From the NCBI RefSeq assembly GCF_003852315.1, contig NZ_CP027762.1, positions 1,593,501 to 1,657,500 of the forward strand: 64,000 nucleotides of DNA, read 5' to 3'. Within the stretch, counting starts at the first letter, position 1, and every line of letters starts with the position of its first letter. Origin of the DNA: Pseudomonas sp. LBUM920. Its GTDB lineage: Bacteria; Pseudomonadota; Gammaproteobacteria; Pseudomonadales; Pseudomonadaceae. The translations under genes were made by a program, and so were the position numbers. Positions 1 to 9,153 of the stretch are shown one piece after another. Under the pieces are notes generated by a model. It saw only the letters and a program-made list of their open reading frames with translations, was not told the origin of the DNA and ran no database searches.

Positions 1-2877
1 CACGCGGCCGCCGTCCCAGGCTGCCTGAGTGGTGGGTTGCAGGTCGCCGCTTGCATGGGTATAAGCCAGGCCGCCACGCAGGCTCAGCCATGACGGGCCG
101 ATCTGCGCCTTGCCCAGGTCGAGGTTGACCCGCACACCGCCGGTGGTCAGGTTGACGTTTTCCTTCGAGCGTTTGCCCTTCAGTGCGGCCATGCTGCCGC
201 GCTCTTTGAAGCCTTCGCTGCGCTGTTGCACATTGGCCAGTTGCAGATACGGCTGCCAGTTCCAGAAGTCATGGCTGAACCTGTAGTTGGCCTCGGCAAA
301 CGTCTGCACGGTGCGGCTGGCGTATGTGGCGGTCAGGCGGTTGTCTACGCCGGGGAAGCTGACGCGGCGTTTTGTTTCGATCTCATGTTGCGCATAGGCG
401 ATGCCGCCATACACGCCGAACGCGTCCCACGTGTGGCCGGCGTGCAGGGCCAATTGGTAGGTGTCGACGCTGGCTTTGCCTCGCGAACCGGCCTTCACGT
501 CCGAGCGGCCGCTGCCGGCGACCACGCCCACGCGAGTGCCTTGCTCCAGCGTGTGATCGAACCCCAACAGCAGGCCCGTGCTGTTGTGGTGAGTGCGCGT
601 GGTGTTGCTGTTGCCGGCGAATTGGCCGGATTGACGCGGCAGTTGCACCCAGATGCCTTGGTTGTTGGCGTCGAGTGCGGCGTCGCGGCTGTCTTGCGCC
701 AGGCGCTGACGGTCGAGTGCGGCCTGGCGCACGACACGGCTGTTTTCAATCAGTACCGCTTGGGTGCTGGCATGCAGTTCGCCGCTCAACTGATCCAGGG
801 CTGCAGGTGCTTGCTCGGGAAACAGCGAGGTCAGGCGTTGCAGCAGCGGCGAGGGTTGGGTTTCAGCATCCGCAGCATGGGCGACGGCGCGTTGGTTAGC
901 AGTCTGCGCCGCTGACGCCAGTGACTGACCGCGGCCAAACTCCACCAGCAAGTTATTGCCTTGCCTGATCTGGGAAACGCTGAGGAAAGGCGAGAACTCG
1001 CGGCGGTCTACCGAGGTAAATTCGCCATTCAACGCACCTTGGGCTTGAAGGATGCTGTAACGCTGGCCCAGGTAATAGTGGTTGGGTTGCGCACTCAGGT
1101 ACAACGAGCCGCCGTTGATGGACGCCTCCTTTTGGACCTGCAATGGGGCCGGGGCTGTCTGGCTGGTCAGCCCGGTCATCAGGGTGGAGCCGGCTGCTTG
1201 TCGGTAGTCGCCCTCGATGGCCAGTGAACCATTCAGGCGCAGCAGACCGCCTTCGAGGTTAACGTCACCTTTGAGGGTATTGGTGGCGTCCAGCTCCAGC
1301 ACACCCTCTTTGAGCGTGACGCCGGCAAAGCTGTTGTTGCCGCTCAGGCGCAGCCAGCCGATGCCGGTTTTTTCCAGGTGCCCCGGGCCGCTGATGTCGT
1401 TGCGCCAGTCGTCCCAGGCGCCGCCTTGCCAGACCCTGGCGCCGCCGGCGGGGCGGTCCATGTTCACCACGGTGTCGACCCGCAGTTGGCCAGGGCCATC
1501 GATGGCTTTTTTCAGGTTCATGAGGCCCCAGCCATAGACGTCGTCTACCCCAGGCTCACCCAGGTCGGTGGCGGTGGTCAGCAACACGTCGCGGATTTGC
1601 GGGTTGTCGAGGTAGGGGAAGCGTTCCATCAGCAGGGCCAGGCCGCCGGTCACGTGCGGGGCGGCGATGGAGGTGCCGGAGGCGGTCAGGTAGTTGAACG
1701 CGGGATTGTCGCCGGTCACCTTGAAACCATCGACTTCGCCGTCGGCGTCATGGTGGTTTTCGGTGGTGATCGAACCCGACACCCAGGCTGAGGTGATATC
1801 CGTTCCGGGTGCGGCCAGGCACCAGTCTTTGCTGAAACCGCAACGGTAGGAGCGATCGCTTAATGTCAGGCTTTGATCGAGGTTGACCACGGTCAGCCAA
1901 TAAGGCTCCAGCGCCTTGATTGCGCGGGGCAGGCTCGAATGGACGCCGGTAAACGGTGCTGTTTGGGGCGAGGCGTTGGCCGTGTCGGTATTGCCCGCTG
2001 CCCAAACCTGCAGCATGCCGTATTTGATCGCGCCCTCGGCTGTGGCCTTCAGCTCTTGATATTGATTTATCTCGGCCAGGAAGGCGTCGAGTTCTGCCTC
2101 ACCCGCCAGCGGCGTAGGTGTGCCCCAACTGTGATTGACCACGCGTACCTGTTGTTCGTGCAGTTGCGCGTAGGCCCTGCTCACGGCTGCAGGCGTTAAG
2201 TTGGTGACGCTGAAAGGGCTTAAACCAGGCCCGCCCAGGTAGCTGTTGCTGAATTTGCGCACGGCACTCATGTGCGCGCCGTAGGCCACACCCTGCACGC
2301 CAGAGCCATCACGGTTGGCGACTATCCTGCCGGCCACGTGCGTGCCGTGAGCGTTGTAGTGAGTGCTTACATTTTTCAGATAGTTATCAAGCTCTTCGCG
2401 GGTGATGTCGCCATTGGCAATGGCCTCCTCCAGGCCGAGCAAGGCTTCGGGAGGCAGCGAGTCGATGACATTCACCGCGGAACGGTCACCCTCGCTGAAA
2501 AAGCAGCCATCAGCCAGCACTGTCTCACTCATGCAGCCAGGGTCGGCCAGGCGCACGCCGGAATGGGGCTTGCCGGCAAATTCAGGGTGGCGCACATCGG
2601 TTCCAGAATCGTAAACGCCCACCCGCCCCCCTGTGCCGCTCAACCCCCTGGCGTAGGCGTGGTCGGCACCGATTGCACCCAGCCCCCAGTCTTTGTTGAA
2701 CTCTTGACTGTGCCAACTGGCTGCATCGTGCAACCGGCCTTGTTCGACGTAGCGGGCTGCCTGGGCCGCCAGGCTCGACAGGCATCCGAGCACACAGAGG
2801 GCGATCGCCGCTGGCTTGAATGATGATTGAGCGGGCGCCTGCGTTGCGGGTGCTCGAACGTTTTTCGGGGGCGACAT
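1..2877 (-). CDS. Subtilisin-like serine protease autotransporter (C-terminus beyond left edge)
   Basis: Type V secreted protease whose passenger is exported through its own C-terminal barrel. The frame is open from an ATG at 2877 to base 1, giving 959 visible residues, so the last part of the barrel is outside the window. A signal peptide with a long basic n-region ends near residue 40 (core AIALCVLGCLSSLAAQA). The peptidase S8 triad is visible: Asp90 in VYDSGTD, His177 in NAHGTHVAG and Ser403 in SGTSIAAPH. A passenger-associated beta-helix stretch follows the protease domain. The last 220 or so visible residues have autotransporter beta-barrel character (LLLGFDHTLEQGTRVG, then AWDGGRV at the edge). 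It resembles EprS of P. aeruginosa and PspA/PspB-type proteases of P. fluorescens; which one is not decided here. Confidence 0.9.
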   Translation of the reverse strand, partial: MSPPKNVRAPATQAPAQSSFKPAAIALCVLGCLSSLAAQAARYVEQGRLHDAASWHSQEFNKDWGLGAIGADHAYARGLSGTGGRVGVYDSGTDVRHPEFAGKPHSGVRLADPGCMSETVLADGCFFSEGDRSAVNVIDSLPPEALLGLEEAIANGDITREELDNYLKNVSTHYNAHGTHVAGRIVANRDGSGVQGVAYGAHMSAVRKFSNSYLGGPGLSPFSVTNLTPAAVSRAYAQLHEQQVRVVNHSWGTPTPLAGEAELDAFLAEINQYQELKATAEGAIKYGMLQVWAAGNTDTANASPQTAPFTGVHSSLPRAIKALEPYWLTVVNLDQSLTLSDRSYRCGFSKDWCLAAPGTDITSAWVSGSITTENHHDADGEVDGFKVTGDNPAFNYLTASGTSIAAPHVTGGLALLMERFPYLDNPQIRDVLLTTATDLGEPGVDDVYGWGLMNLKKAIDGPGQLRVDTVVNMDRPAGGARVWQGGAWDDWRNDISGPGHLEKTGIGWLRLSGNNSFAGVTLKEGVLELDATNTLKGDVNLEGGLLRLNGSLAIEGDYRQAAGSTLMTGLTSQTAPAPLQVQKEASINGGSLYLSAQPNHYYLGQRYSILQAQGALNGEFTSVDRREFSPFLSVSQIRQGNNLLVEFGRGQSLASAAQTANQRAVAHAADAETQPSPLLQRLTSLFPEQAPAALDQLSGELHASTQAVLIENSRVVRQAALDRQRLAQDSRDAALDANNQGIWVQLPRQSGQFAGNSNTTRTHHNSTGLLLGFDHTLEQGTRVGVVAGSGRSDVKAGSRGKASVDTYQLALHAGHTWDAFGVYGGIAYAQHEIETKRRVSFPGVDNRLTATYASRTVQTFAEANYRFSHDFWNWQPYLQLANVQQRSEGFKERGSMAALKGKRSKENVNLTTGGVRVNLDLGKAQIGPSWLSLRGGLAYTHASGDLQPTTQAAWDGGRV

Positions 2878-3006
2878 GGTCCACACACCTGCACAGTTAT
2901 TTCGGGTCAATAGCGTGCGTGAGTAGGCCGGGCGCCTGATGTAGGACTTGGCTTGAAGCGGGGAGGGAACGCTGACTTTTTACTGACTGAGACGGGGAAG
3001 GGCGCA

Positions 3007-3033
3007 AGCCCCCTCTCCAACGAAGAGGGGGCT
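3007..3033 (-). terminator. Hairpin after bglX
   Basis: A perfect 10-bp stem (AGCCCCCTCT with its complement) and a 7-nt loop lie just beyond the bglX stop and before the protease gene promoter. The T-run on the minus strand is poor, so this may be an attenuating or mRNA-end hairpin rather than a strong intrinsic terminator. Confidence 0.45.
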
Positions 3034-3040
3034 GCAGGTA

Positions 3041-5332
3041 TTACAGCAACTCGAACGTCTGCTGCTGCACATCCTGGGAATCCAGCCCGATCTGCACATT
3101 GAACTGGCCCGGTTCCGCGGCGAACTTGAGCTGGGTGTTGTAGAACTTCAAGTCTTCTTCGGTGATGGTGAAGTGCAGCGTGCGCTCTTCACCGGCCTTG
3201 AGCATGACCTTCTGGAAGTTCTTCAGCTCTTTCACCGGGCGGATCATCGAGCCGGCCACGTCCTGGATATACAGCTGCACCACGGTTTCGCCGTCGACCT
3301 TGCCGGTGTTTTTCAGCGTGACGCTGGCGTCGAGCTTGCCGGTCTTGTTCAGCGTCGTGGACGACAGCGCCATGTCAGACAGGCTGAACGTGGTGTAGCT
3401 CAGGCCATAGCCAAACGGGAACAGCGGCCCGGTGACGTCATCGAAGTATTGCGAGGTGTAGTTGCCCGGCTTGCCCGGCGTGAAGGGCCGGCCAATGCTC
3501 AGGTGGTTGTAGTAGGTCGGAATCTGCCCCACCGAACGTGGGAAGGTGATCGGCAGCTTGCCCGACGGGTTGTAGTCACCGAACAGCACGTCGGCAATCG
3601 CGTTGCCGCCTTCGGTGCCGGCGAACCAGGTTTCGAGGATCGCGTCGGCTTGTTGGTTCTCGTCGAGAATCGACAGTGGGCGGCCGTTCATCAGCACCAG
3701 CACCAACGGTTTGCCGGTGGCTTTGAGGGCCTTGATCAAGTCGCGCTGGCTTTGCGGAATGTTCAAATCGGTGCGGCTCGAGGATTCGTGAGACATGCCA
3801 CGCGACTCGCCTACGGCCGCGACCACCACGTCAGCGTCCTTCGCCGCTTTCACCGCTTCGTCGATCAGTACTTGGGCTGGGCGGGTGTCATCCACCACTT
3901 CCGGCGCATCGAAGTTGAGGAAGTTGAGGTAGTCGACCACGGCCTTGTCGTTGGTGATGTTGGCGCCACGCGCGTAGATCACTTTGCCTTTTTCGCCGAT
4001 CACGGCATTGATGCCGTCGAGCAGGGTTACCGATTGTTCAGGCTTACCGGCGGCAGCCCAGCTGCCCATCATGTCGATAGGGGCCTTGGCCAGCGGGCCG
4101 ACCAGCGCGATGGTCGCGGACTTTTTCAGCGGCAGGGTGTCGTTCTGGTTTTTCAGCAGCACCAGGCTGCGGCGCGCAATATCACGGGCGTCGGCGCGGT
4201 GCAGGCGGCTCTCGGCATAGGTGTCGGCCGGGTCATCTTCGGCTTTGCCGATGCGCAGGTACGGGTCGTTGAACAGGCCCATGTCGTACTTGGCGCCGAG
4301 CACTTCGCGCACGGCGTTGTCGATGTCGCTCTGTTCGATTTCGCCGGACTTGAGCAACCCCGGCAGTTCCTTGCCATACAGCGAGTCGTTCATGCTCATG
4401 TCGATGCCGGCCTTGATCGCCAGCTTGGCGGCTTCACGCCCGTCCTTGGCCACGCCGTGCTTGATCAGCTCGAAGATCGCACCGTGGTCACTGACGGCCA
4501 GGCCTTTGAAGCCCCAGTCCTTGCGCAGCAAGTCGTTCATCAGCCAGGTGTTGGCGGTGGCAGGCACGCCGTTGATCGAGTTCAACGCCACCATCACGCT
4601 GCCGGAACCGGCCTTGATTGCCGCGTGGTACGGCGGCAGGTAGTCCTGGTACATCTTGACCGGGCTCATGTCGACCACGTTGTAGTCGCGACCGCCTTCT
4701 ACCGCGCCATACAGGGCGAAGTGCTTGACGCTGGCCATGATGCTGTCGGCATTGGCGGGGCTGGCGCCCTGGAAGGCCTTGACCATGACCTCGGCAATGC
4801 GCGAGACCAGGTAGGTGTCTTCGCCGAAGCCTTCGGATGTACGGCCCCAGCGTGGGTCGCGGGAGATGTCGACCATCGGCGCAAAGGTGATGTCGAGGCT
4901 GTCGGCAGCGGCTTCCTGGGCGGCGATGCGCCCGGAGCGGCCGATGGCGTCCATGTCCCAGCTGGAGGCCAGGGCCAAACTGATCGGGAAGATTGTGCGG
5001 TGGCCGTGGATCACGTCATAGGCGAAGAACATCGGGATCTTCAACCGGCTGCGCATGGCCGCGTCCTGCATCGGACGGTTTTCCGGGCGGGTGATCGAGT
5101 TGAAGGTGCCGCCGATACGGCCGGCGGCGATTTCCTTGCGGATCAGCTCGCGGGGCATTTCGGGACCGATGCTGATCAGGCGCAATTGGCCGATCTTTTC
5201 ATCCAGGGTCATCTGCTTGAGCAGGTCGCTGACAAAGGCGTCCTTGTCTTTAAGCGCAGCAGGCTTTGTTTCTGCCCAGACGGGGTGAGTGGCCAGAGTG
5301 GCAACAAGGCCGAGCAAACACAGCTTCTTCAT
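3041..5332 (-). CDS. bglX: Periplasmic beta-glucosidase BglX (GH3)
   Basis: Glycoside hydrolase family 3 enzyme that removes terminal beta-glucosyl residues from oligosaccharides in the periplasm. The chosen ATG at 5332 gives a 763-aa protein, close to the 765 aa of E. coli BglX. It has an AGGA ribosome-binding site and begins with a clear signal peptide (MKKLCLLGLVATLATHPVWA); the frame extends 21 codons upstream, but those would precede the signal. The N-terminal TIM barrel carries the KHF motif and the nucleophile Asp near residue 283 in GLAVSDHGA. The GH3 C-terminal domain follows, and then a fibronectin-III-like domain over the last 70 or so residues. It is monocistronic. Confidence 0.95.
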   Translation of the reverse strand: MKKLCLLGLVATLATHPVWAETKPAALKDKDAFVSDLLKQMTLDEKIGQLRLISIGPEMPRELIRKEIAAGRIGGTFNSITRPENRPMQDAAMRSRLKIPMFFAYDVIHGHRTIFPISLALASSWDMDAIGRSGRIAAQEAAADSLDITFAPMVDISRDPRWGRTSEGFGEDTYLVSRIAEVMVKAFQGASPANADSIMASVKHFALYGAVEGGRDYNVVDMSPVKMYQDYLPPYHAAIKAGSGSVMVALNSINGVPATANTWLMNDLLRKDWGFKGLAVSDHGAIFELIKHGVAKDGREAAKLAIKAGIDMSMNDSLYGKELPGLLKSGEIEQSDIDNAVREVLGAKYDMGLFNDPYLRIGKAEDDPADTYAESRLHRADARDIARRSLVLLKNQNDTLPLKKSATIALVGPLAKAPIDMMGSWAAAGKPEQSVTLLDGINAVIGEKGKVIYARGANITNDKAVVDYLNFLNFDAPEVVDDTRPAQVLIDEAVKAAKDADVVVAAVGESRGMSHESSSRTDLNIPQSQRDLIKALKATGKPLVLVLMNGRPLSILDENQQADAILETWFAGTEGGNAIADVLFGDYNPSGKLPITFPRSVGQIPTYYNHLSIGRPFTPGKPGNYTSQYFDDVTGPLFPFGYGLSYTTFSLSDMALSSTTLNKTGKLDASVTLKNTGKVDGETVVQLYIQDVAGSMIRPVKELKNFQKVMLKAGEERTLHFTITEEDLKFYNTQLKFAAEPGQFNVQIGLDSQDVQQQTFELL

Positions 5333-5390
5333 GAATATCCTTTTTCGGCTACTGCACAGCGAAAATGCGCCGCTCTGCCAAAATGTGGGG

Positions 5391-5400
5391 AACATATGTT
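5391..5400. promoter_or_regulatory. 10-bp palindrome upstream of bglX
   Basis: AACATATGTT is a perfect palindrome about 60 bp upstream of the bglX start, in the bglX promoter region. It could be a regulator half-site or chance; no regulator gene is adjacent. Confidence 0.2.
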
Positions 5401-5575
5401 GTTGTTCGAGTGTTATTGCAGTAAATGCACGACACTTGTGAACTCTTATTCGCGCTGGGCATCTTTTTAGCTGATTGGCTCAATGCAATCCAGTGGTGGC
5501 GGCGGATTATGCCCCAAGCGCGTGGTTTAAAGGGTTAGTCGTCAACTTCCATCAAGTTTGGGCAGGAGAAACACC

Positions 5576-6187
5576 ATGCAAGCAGCACAAGGTTACCGCT
5601 GGGGCTTGAAAGCCGCCGCTTTGCTATTGATCAGCACAGTGCTGAGCGGTTGCGGCATCAACACCATTCCGACTCTGGATGAACAGGCCAAGGCGGCCTG
5701 GGGCCAGGTGCAGAACCAGTACCAGCGCCGCGCCGACCTGATCCCCAACCTGGTGGAAGTGGTCAAGGGTTACGCAGCACATGAGCAAGATACCCTCACC
5801 GCCGTGATCGAAGCGCGGGCCAAGGCCACCTCGATTCAGGTGGATGCCAGCACCCTCGACAATCCGGAAAAACTCAAGCAGTTCCAGCAAGCCCAGGATG
5901 GTTTGAGCGGCGCCCTCAGCCGTTTGATGGTGGTGTCCGAGCGCTACCCGGACCTCAAAGCCAACCAGAACTTCCTGGCCCTGCAATCGCAACTTGAAGG
6001 CACAGAAAACCGCATTGCCGTGGCTCGCCGTGACTTTATCCAGGCCGTGCAGGCTTACAACACCGAAATCCGTACCTTCCCTGGCCGCCTGTGGCACAGC
6101 GTGATGTACAGCGACTTGCCGATCCGCGCCACGTTTGAAGCCACCAGCGCCGATGCCGATAAAGCGCCACAAGTGAAGTTCAAATAA
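5576..6187 (+). CDS. LemA family lipoprotein
   Basis: 203-aa LemA-family protein of unknown biochemical role; members are membrane-anchored helical-bundle proteins. The ATG at 5576 is preceded by an AGGAG ribosome-binding site at about 5563; a TTG six codons upstream is less likely. The N-terminus is a lipoprotein signal with lipobox LSGC near residue 30, and the LemA core follows (DLIPNLVEVVKGYAAHE, then YPDLKANQNFLALQSQLEGTE). It is the first gene of a three-gene unit with two TPM-domain proteins, a common LemA association, which suggests joint action at the cell envelope. Confidence 0.92.
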   Translation: MQAAQGYRWGLKAAALLLISTVLSGCGINTIPTLDEQAKAAWGQVQNQYQRRADLIPNLVEVVKGYAAHEQDTLTAVIEARAKATSIQVDASTLDNPEKLKQFQQAQDGLSGALSRLMVVSERYPDLKANQNFLALQSQLEGTENRIAVARRDFIQAVQAYNTEIRTFPGRLWHSVMYSDLPIRATFEATSADADKAPQVKFK

Positions 6188-6205
6188 GGCTTCTCTGAGG
6201 TGTCG

Positions 6206-6934
6206 ATGCGTTTATTACGGATAGGCTTGGCGCTGTGGTTGCTGGCCTGCGTGGGTGCCGCCCAGGCGGCATTGACGTTCCCGGCCTTGACCGGACGGGT
6301 GGTGGACAGCGCCCAGATGATCGACCCGGCAACCCGCGCGCAGATCACCCAGCAGTTGCAGGCGCTGGAGCAAACCTCGGGCGACCAGATCGTGGTGGTC
6401 ACCGTGCCTGACCTGCAAGGCGTGCCCATTGAAGACTACGGTTACCAATTGGGTCGCCAGTGGGGCATCGGGCAGAAGGGCAAGGACAACGGCGCGCTGT
6501 TGATCGTCGCCCGTGATGAGCACAAGTTGCGCATCGAAGTCGGCTATGGCCTCGAAGGTGTGCTGACCGATGCGCAGTCGTGGGTGATCATCAACCAGGT
6601 GATCGCGCCCAAGTTCAAGGCGGGCAATTACAGCCAGGGCATCAGCGACGGTGTGGCGGCGCTGGTGCAGGTGGTGGGTGGCGAGCCGCTGGCCGTGCCG
6701 GCGCATGTGGCCGATGCGAATTTCGCCAAGAACAACCCGGGGTTTTCCATCGGCTTGTTCATCTTGCTGATTGGCGTGCTGTGGCTGTGCAACCGCCTGG
6801 GCCTGCCGGTTGGCGCTATTCTGCTGGCGATTCTCAGCAGCAGCGGGCGCGGCGGCGGTGGCGGGGGCGGCGGTGGTGGCTTCAGAGGCGGCGGCGGTGG
6901 TTTTGGCGGTGGCGGGGCCTCAGGTGGCTGGTAA
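6206..6934 (+). CDS. TPM-domain protein with signal peptide and glycine-rich tail
   Basis: 242-aa YgcG-like protein. The ATG at 6206 has GAGG 5 nt upstream; a GTG two codons earlier would overlap that site. A signal peptide ends at about residue 20 (AAQAALTFP), followed by a TPM domain (VVDSAQMIDPATR, GDQIVVVTVPDLQG, LRIEVGYGLEGVLTD). One or two membrane helices come at about residues 178-210. The protein ends in a low-complexity Gly-rich tail with alternating Gly blocks and a final SGGW, typical of the family. It follows the LemA gene by 18 bp and is co-transcribed with it. Some TPM members are described as phosphatases; function here is not shown. Confidence 0.9.
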   Translation: MRLLRIGLALWLLACVGAAQAALTFPALTGRVVDSAQMIDPATRAQITQQLQALEQTSGDQIVVVTVPDLQGVPIEDYGYQLGRQWGIGQKGKDNGALLIVARDEHKLRIEVGYGLEGVLTDAQSWVIINQVIAPKFKAGNYSQGISDGVAALVQVVGGEPLAVPAHVADANFAKNNPGFSIGLFILLIGVLWLCNRLGLPVGAILLAILSSSGRGGGGGGGGGGFRGGGGGFGGGGASGGW

Positions 6935-6965
6935 TGACAATAACTAGAAAGGGGCATCTACAACC

Positions 6966-7583
6966 ATGGCACTACTGAGTGAACACGAGCAACGCCAGGT
7001 CGCTGAGGCGATCGCTCGGGTCGAAAAAACCACCGATGCCGAACTGGTCACCGTGCTGGCGGCGCGTGCCGATGATTACGCTTACATCCCGTTGCTCTGG
7101 GCCAGTCTGATCGCCTTGGTGGTGCCCGGCGTGGTGCATTACTTGTCGGGCTACCTGACCATGTACACCTTGCTGCTGGCACAGTGGGCAACGTTTATCG
7201 TGTTGTGCTTGGTGTTTCGCCTGCCGAAAGTCACCACGCGTCTGATCCCGCGGTCAGTGCGGCATTGGCGCGCGTCCAACCTGGCGCGCCGCCAGTTCCT
7301 GGAGCAGAACCTGCACCACACGCTGGGCGGCACTGGTGTGCTGATTTTTGTCAGCGAGGCGGAGCGCTATGTGGAAATCCTGGTGGACGAGGGCATTTCC
7401 AAGCGCCTGGATGACGGCAGTTGGGACACCATCGTCAAGGCGTTCACCCAGCAGGTGAAGCAAGGGCAGACGTTGGCCGGGTTTATCGCGTGCATTGAGG
7501 CCTGCGGCGAGTTGCTCAAGGTGCATGTGCCGGTGACGCAAACCCGTAATGAACTGCCCAACAGGTTGGTCGTACTCGAATAA
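6966..7583 (+). CDS. TPM-domain membrane protein
   Basis: 205-aa second TPM-type protein, 31 bp after the first and probably in the same operon. It lacks a signal peptide and starts directly with a helical segment (SEHEQRQVAEAIARVEKTTDAELV, interrupted here) typical of the short TPM/YgcG relatives. Two adjacent transmembrane segments occupy about residues 40-80. The conserved core after them contains GVLIFVSEAERYVEILVD. Pairing with LemA and a secreted TPM protein is a recurring arrangement. Its molecular role is unknown. Confidence 0.85.
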   Translation: MALLSEHEQRQVAEAIARVEKTTDAELVTVLAARADDYAYIPLLWASLIALVVPGVVHYLSGYLTMYTLLLAQWATFIVLCLVFRLPKVTTRLIPRSVRHWRASNLARRQFLEQNLHHTLGGTGVLIFVSEAERYVEILVDEGISKRLDDGSWDTIVKAFTQQVKQGQTLAGFIACIEACGELLKVHVPVTQTRNELPNRLVVLE

Positions 7584-7606
7584 CCCAAACACCACTGAAC
7601 CAAAAT

Positions 7607-7693
7607 GTGAGAGGGGGCTTGCCCCCGATGGCCGTGTGTCAAGCAACTCATTTGGAGCTGATACACCGCCATCGGGGGCAAGCCCCCTCCCAC
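7607..7693. repeat. REPIN-like inverted repeat (GGGGGCTTGCCCCC type)
   Basis: Two REP arms in opposite orientation, GTGAGAGGGGGCTTGCCCCC and its near-exact inverse ending CCCCCTCCCAC, are separated by about 35 bp. This is the typical P. fluorescens REPIN doublet, mobilised in trans by RAYT transposases. It lies between the TPM operon and the methyltransferase gene and may also terminate transcription. Confidence 0.85.
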
Positions 7694-7804
7694 CTTTGGA
7701 TCTGTGCAGGCTGGACGAATCGACCGTTGAGCAAATAACCCCGTGCCCTAAACCTTCATCCCCCCTAAAATGCCCGGCATTCCCAGCCCGAGGCGTTTTT
7801 GTTC

Positions 7805-9022
7805 ATGTCCGTCACCGCTCAACCTGCCCGCCCTGCGCCGGATCATCACGCCCAGTTCATCGAACTGCTGAGCGCAAGCCTGGCGCAGAACGCGTTTATC
7901 AAGCTGGTGCTGGCCAAGTACGTGGGTGAGGAAGCCGATTTGCAACGGCTGATCATCAAGCCGGTAGAGGTCAAGGAGCAGGCCTGCCTGTCCTTCGTTT
8001 ACCGCTACAAGACCCGCGATATCACCAAGAACTTGCCGCTGGCCGAGGGCGTGGCAGCGATTGCTGCGCTGCTGCCCACCTCGTTCAAGAATGCGCATTT
8101 GCTGTCGCTGACCGACGAAGCCCAGCTGGAATACAGCAAGAAGAACAAAAGCTCGCTGTTCAAAAGCAAGCCCCAGCAACTGCGTGAGGCGCCGTCCGCC
8201 GAGCACAACCGCGAGAAAAATCGCTTCCTTGACCTGAGCCGGCCATTCCTCGCCGACCTGGGCGTGACCGACGCCAAGCAGGCGCTGATCCCGTCGATGT
8301 CGCGCAAGTGGAAGCAGATCAACAAGTTCATCGAAGTGTTCAGCCATGCGCTGACCTCGTCGCCGCTGAAACTGGATCAGCCGGTGCGCGTCGCCGATTT
8401 CGGTTCGGGCAAGGGTTACCTGACCTTCGCCATCCACGATTACCTGCGCAACACCCTCAAGGCCGAGGGCGAAGTGACTGGCGTGGAACTGCGCGAAGAC
8501 ATGGTGACGTTGTGCAACAGCGCGGCCGCACGCCTGGAACACCCTGGGCTGGTGTTCAAGTGCGGTGACGTACGCAGCGTGGCGCCCAGTGACCTGGACG
8601 TAATGATTGCGCTGCATGCCTGTGACATTGCCACCGATTACGCGATCCACACCGGTATCCGTTCGGGCGCGTCGATCATCATGTGCTCGCCGTGCTGCCA
8701 CAAACAGATTCGCCTGCAGATCCAGAGCCCGGTGCTGCTCAAGCCGATGCTGCAATACGGCCTGCACCTGGGCCAACAGGCGGAAATGGTCACCGACAGC
8801 CTGCGTGCGCTGTACCTCGAGGCCTGTGGGTATGAGACCAAGGTGTTCGAGTTCATCTCGTTGGAACACACCAACAAGAACAAGATGATTCTGGCGATCA
8901 AGCGCAGCGAGCCGGTGGACAACGCGCAGTTGCTGGAGAAAATCCAGGCGCTGAAGGCGTTCTACCAGATCAGCGAGCACTGCCTGGAAACCCTGCTGCG
9001 CGCGGATGGCTTCTTGAACTGA
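7805..9022 (+). CDS. Class I SAM-dependent methyltransferase
   Basis: 405-aa protein with an N-terminal region of about 190 residues of unknown role and then a Rossmann methyltransferase domain. The SAM-binding motif I is VADFGSGKGYLTFA at about residue 198, followed by acidic motif II (EVTGVELRED) and MIALHACDIATDYAI. The motif IIMCSPCCHKQIR is characteristic of the Methyltransf_32 / RRNAD1-like family, whose substrates are mostly unknown. The ATG at 7805 is preferred over a TTG two codons upstream. It is flanked on both sides by REPIN repeats and appears monocistronic. Confidence 0.88.
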   Translation: MSVTAQPARPAPDHHAQFIELLSASLAQNAFIKLVLAKYVGEEADLQRLIIKPVEVKEQACLSFVYRYKTRDITKNLPLAEGVAAIAALLPTSFKNAHLLSLTDEAQLEYSKKNKSSLFKSKPQQLREAPSAEHNREKNRFLDLSRPFLADLGVTDAKQALIPSMSRKWKQINKFIEVFSHALTSSPLKLDQPVRVADFGSGKGYLTFAIHDYLRNTLKAEGEVTGVELREDMVTLCNSAAARLEHPGLVFKCGDVRSVAPSDLDVMIALHACDIATDYAIHTGIRSGASIIMCSPCCHKQIRLQIQSPVLLKPMLQYGLHLGQQAEMVTDSLRALYLEACGYETKVFEFISLEHTNKNKMILAIKRSEPVDNAQLLEKIQALKAFYQISEHCLETLLRADGFLN

Positions 9023-9050
9023 ACACAGGCCCTGTGGAAGCCGGGCTTGT

Positions 9051-9138
9051 GTGGGAGCTGGCTTGCCTGCGATGCAGGCGACTCGGTCTTTCAGCTAAAC
9101 CGCGGTGATGCCATCGCGGGCAAGCCCGGCCCCCACAC
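9051..9138. repeat. REPIN-like inverted repeat (GAGCTGGCTTGCCTGCGAT type)
   Basis: GTGGGAGCTGGCTTGCCTGC on the left and an inverted copy, ATCGCGGGCAAGCCCGGC followed by CCCCCACAC, on the right form a REPIN between two convergent genes. Confidence 0.8.
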
Positions 9139-9153
9139 ACGCGTGCTTTCACA

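Noticed and set aside
3173..5470. Long antisense open frame (765 aa) opposite bglX
   Set aside because: It is a codon-bias shadow: the GH3 reading frame with signal peptide and catalytic motif is on the other strand, and the antisense translation has no recognisable domain.
6580..6978. Alternative frame over the glycine-rich tail of the TPM protein
   Set aside because: An Arg/Trp-rich by-product of GGC/GGT repeats in another frame.
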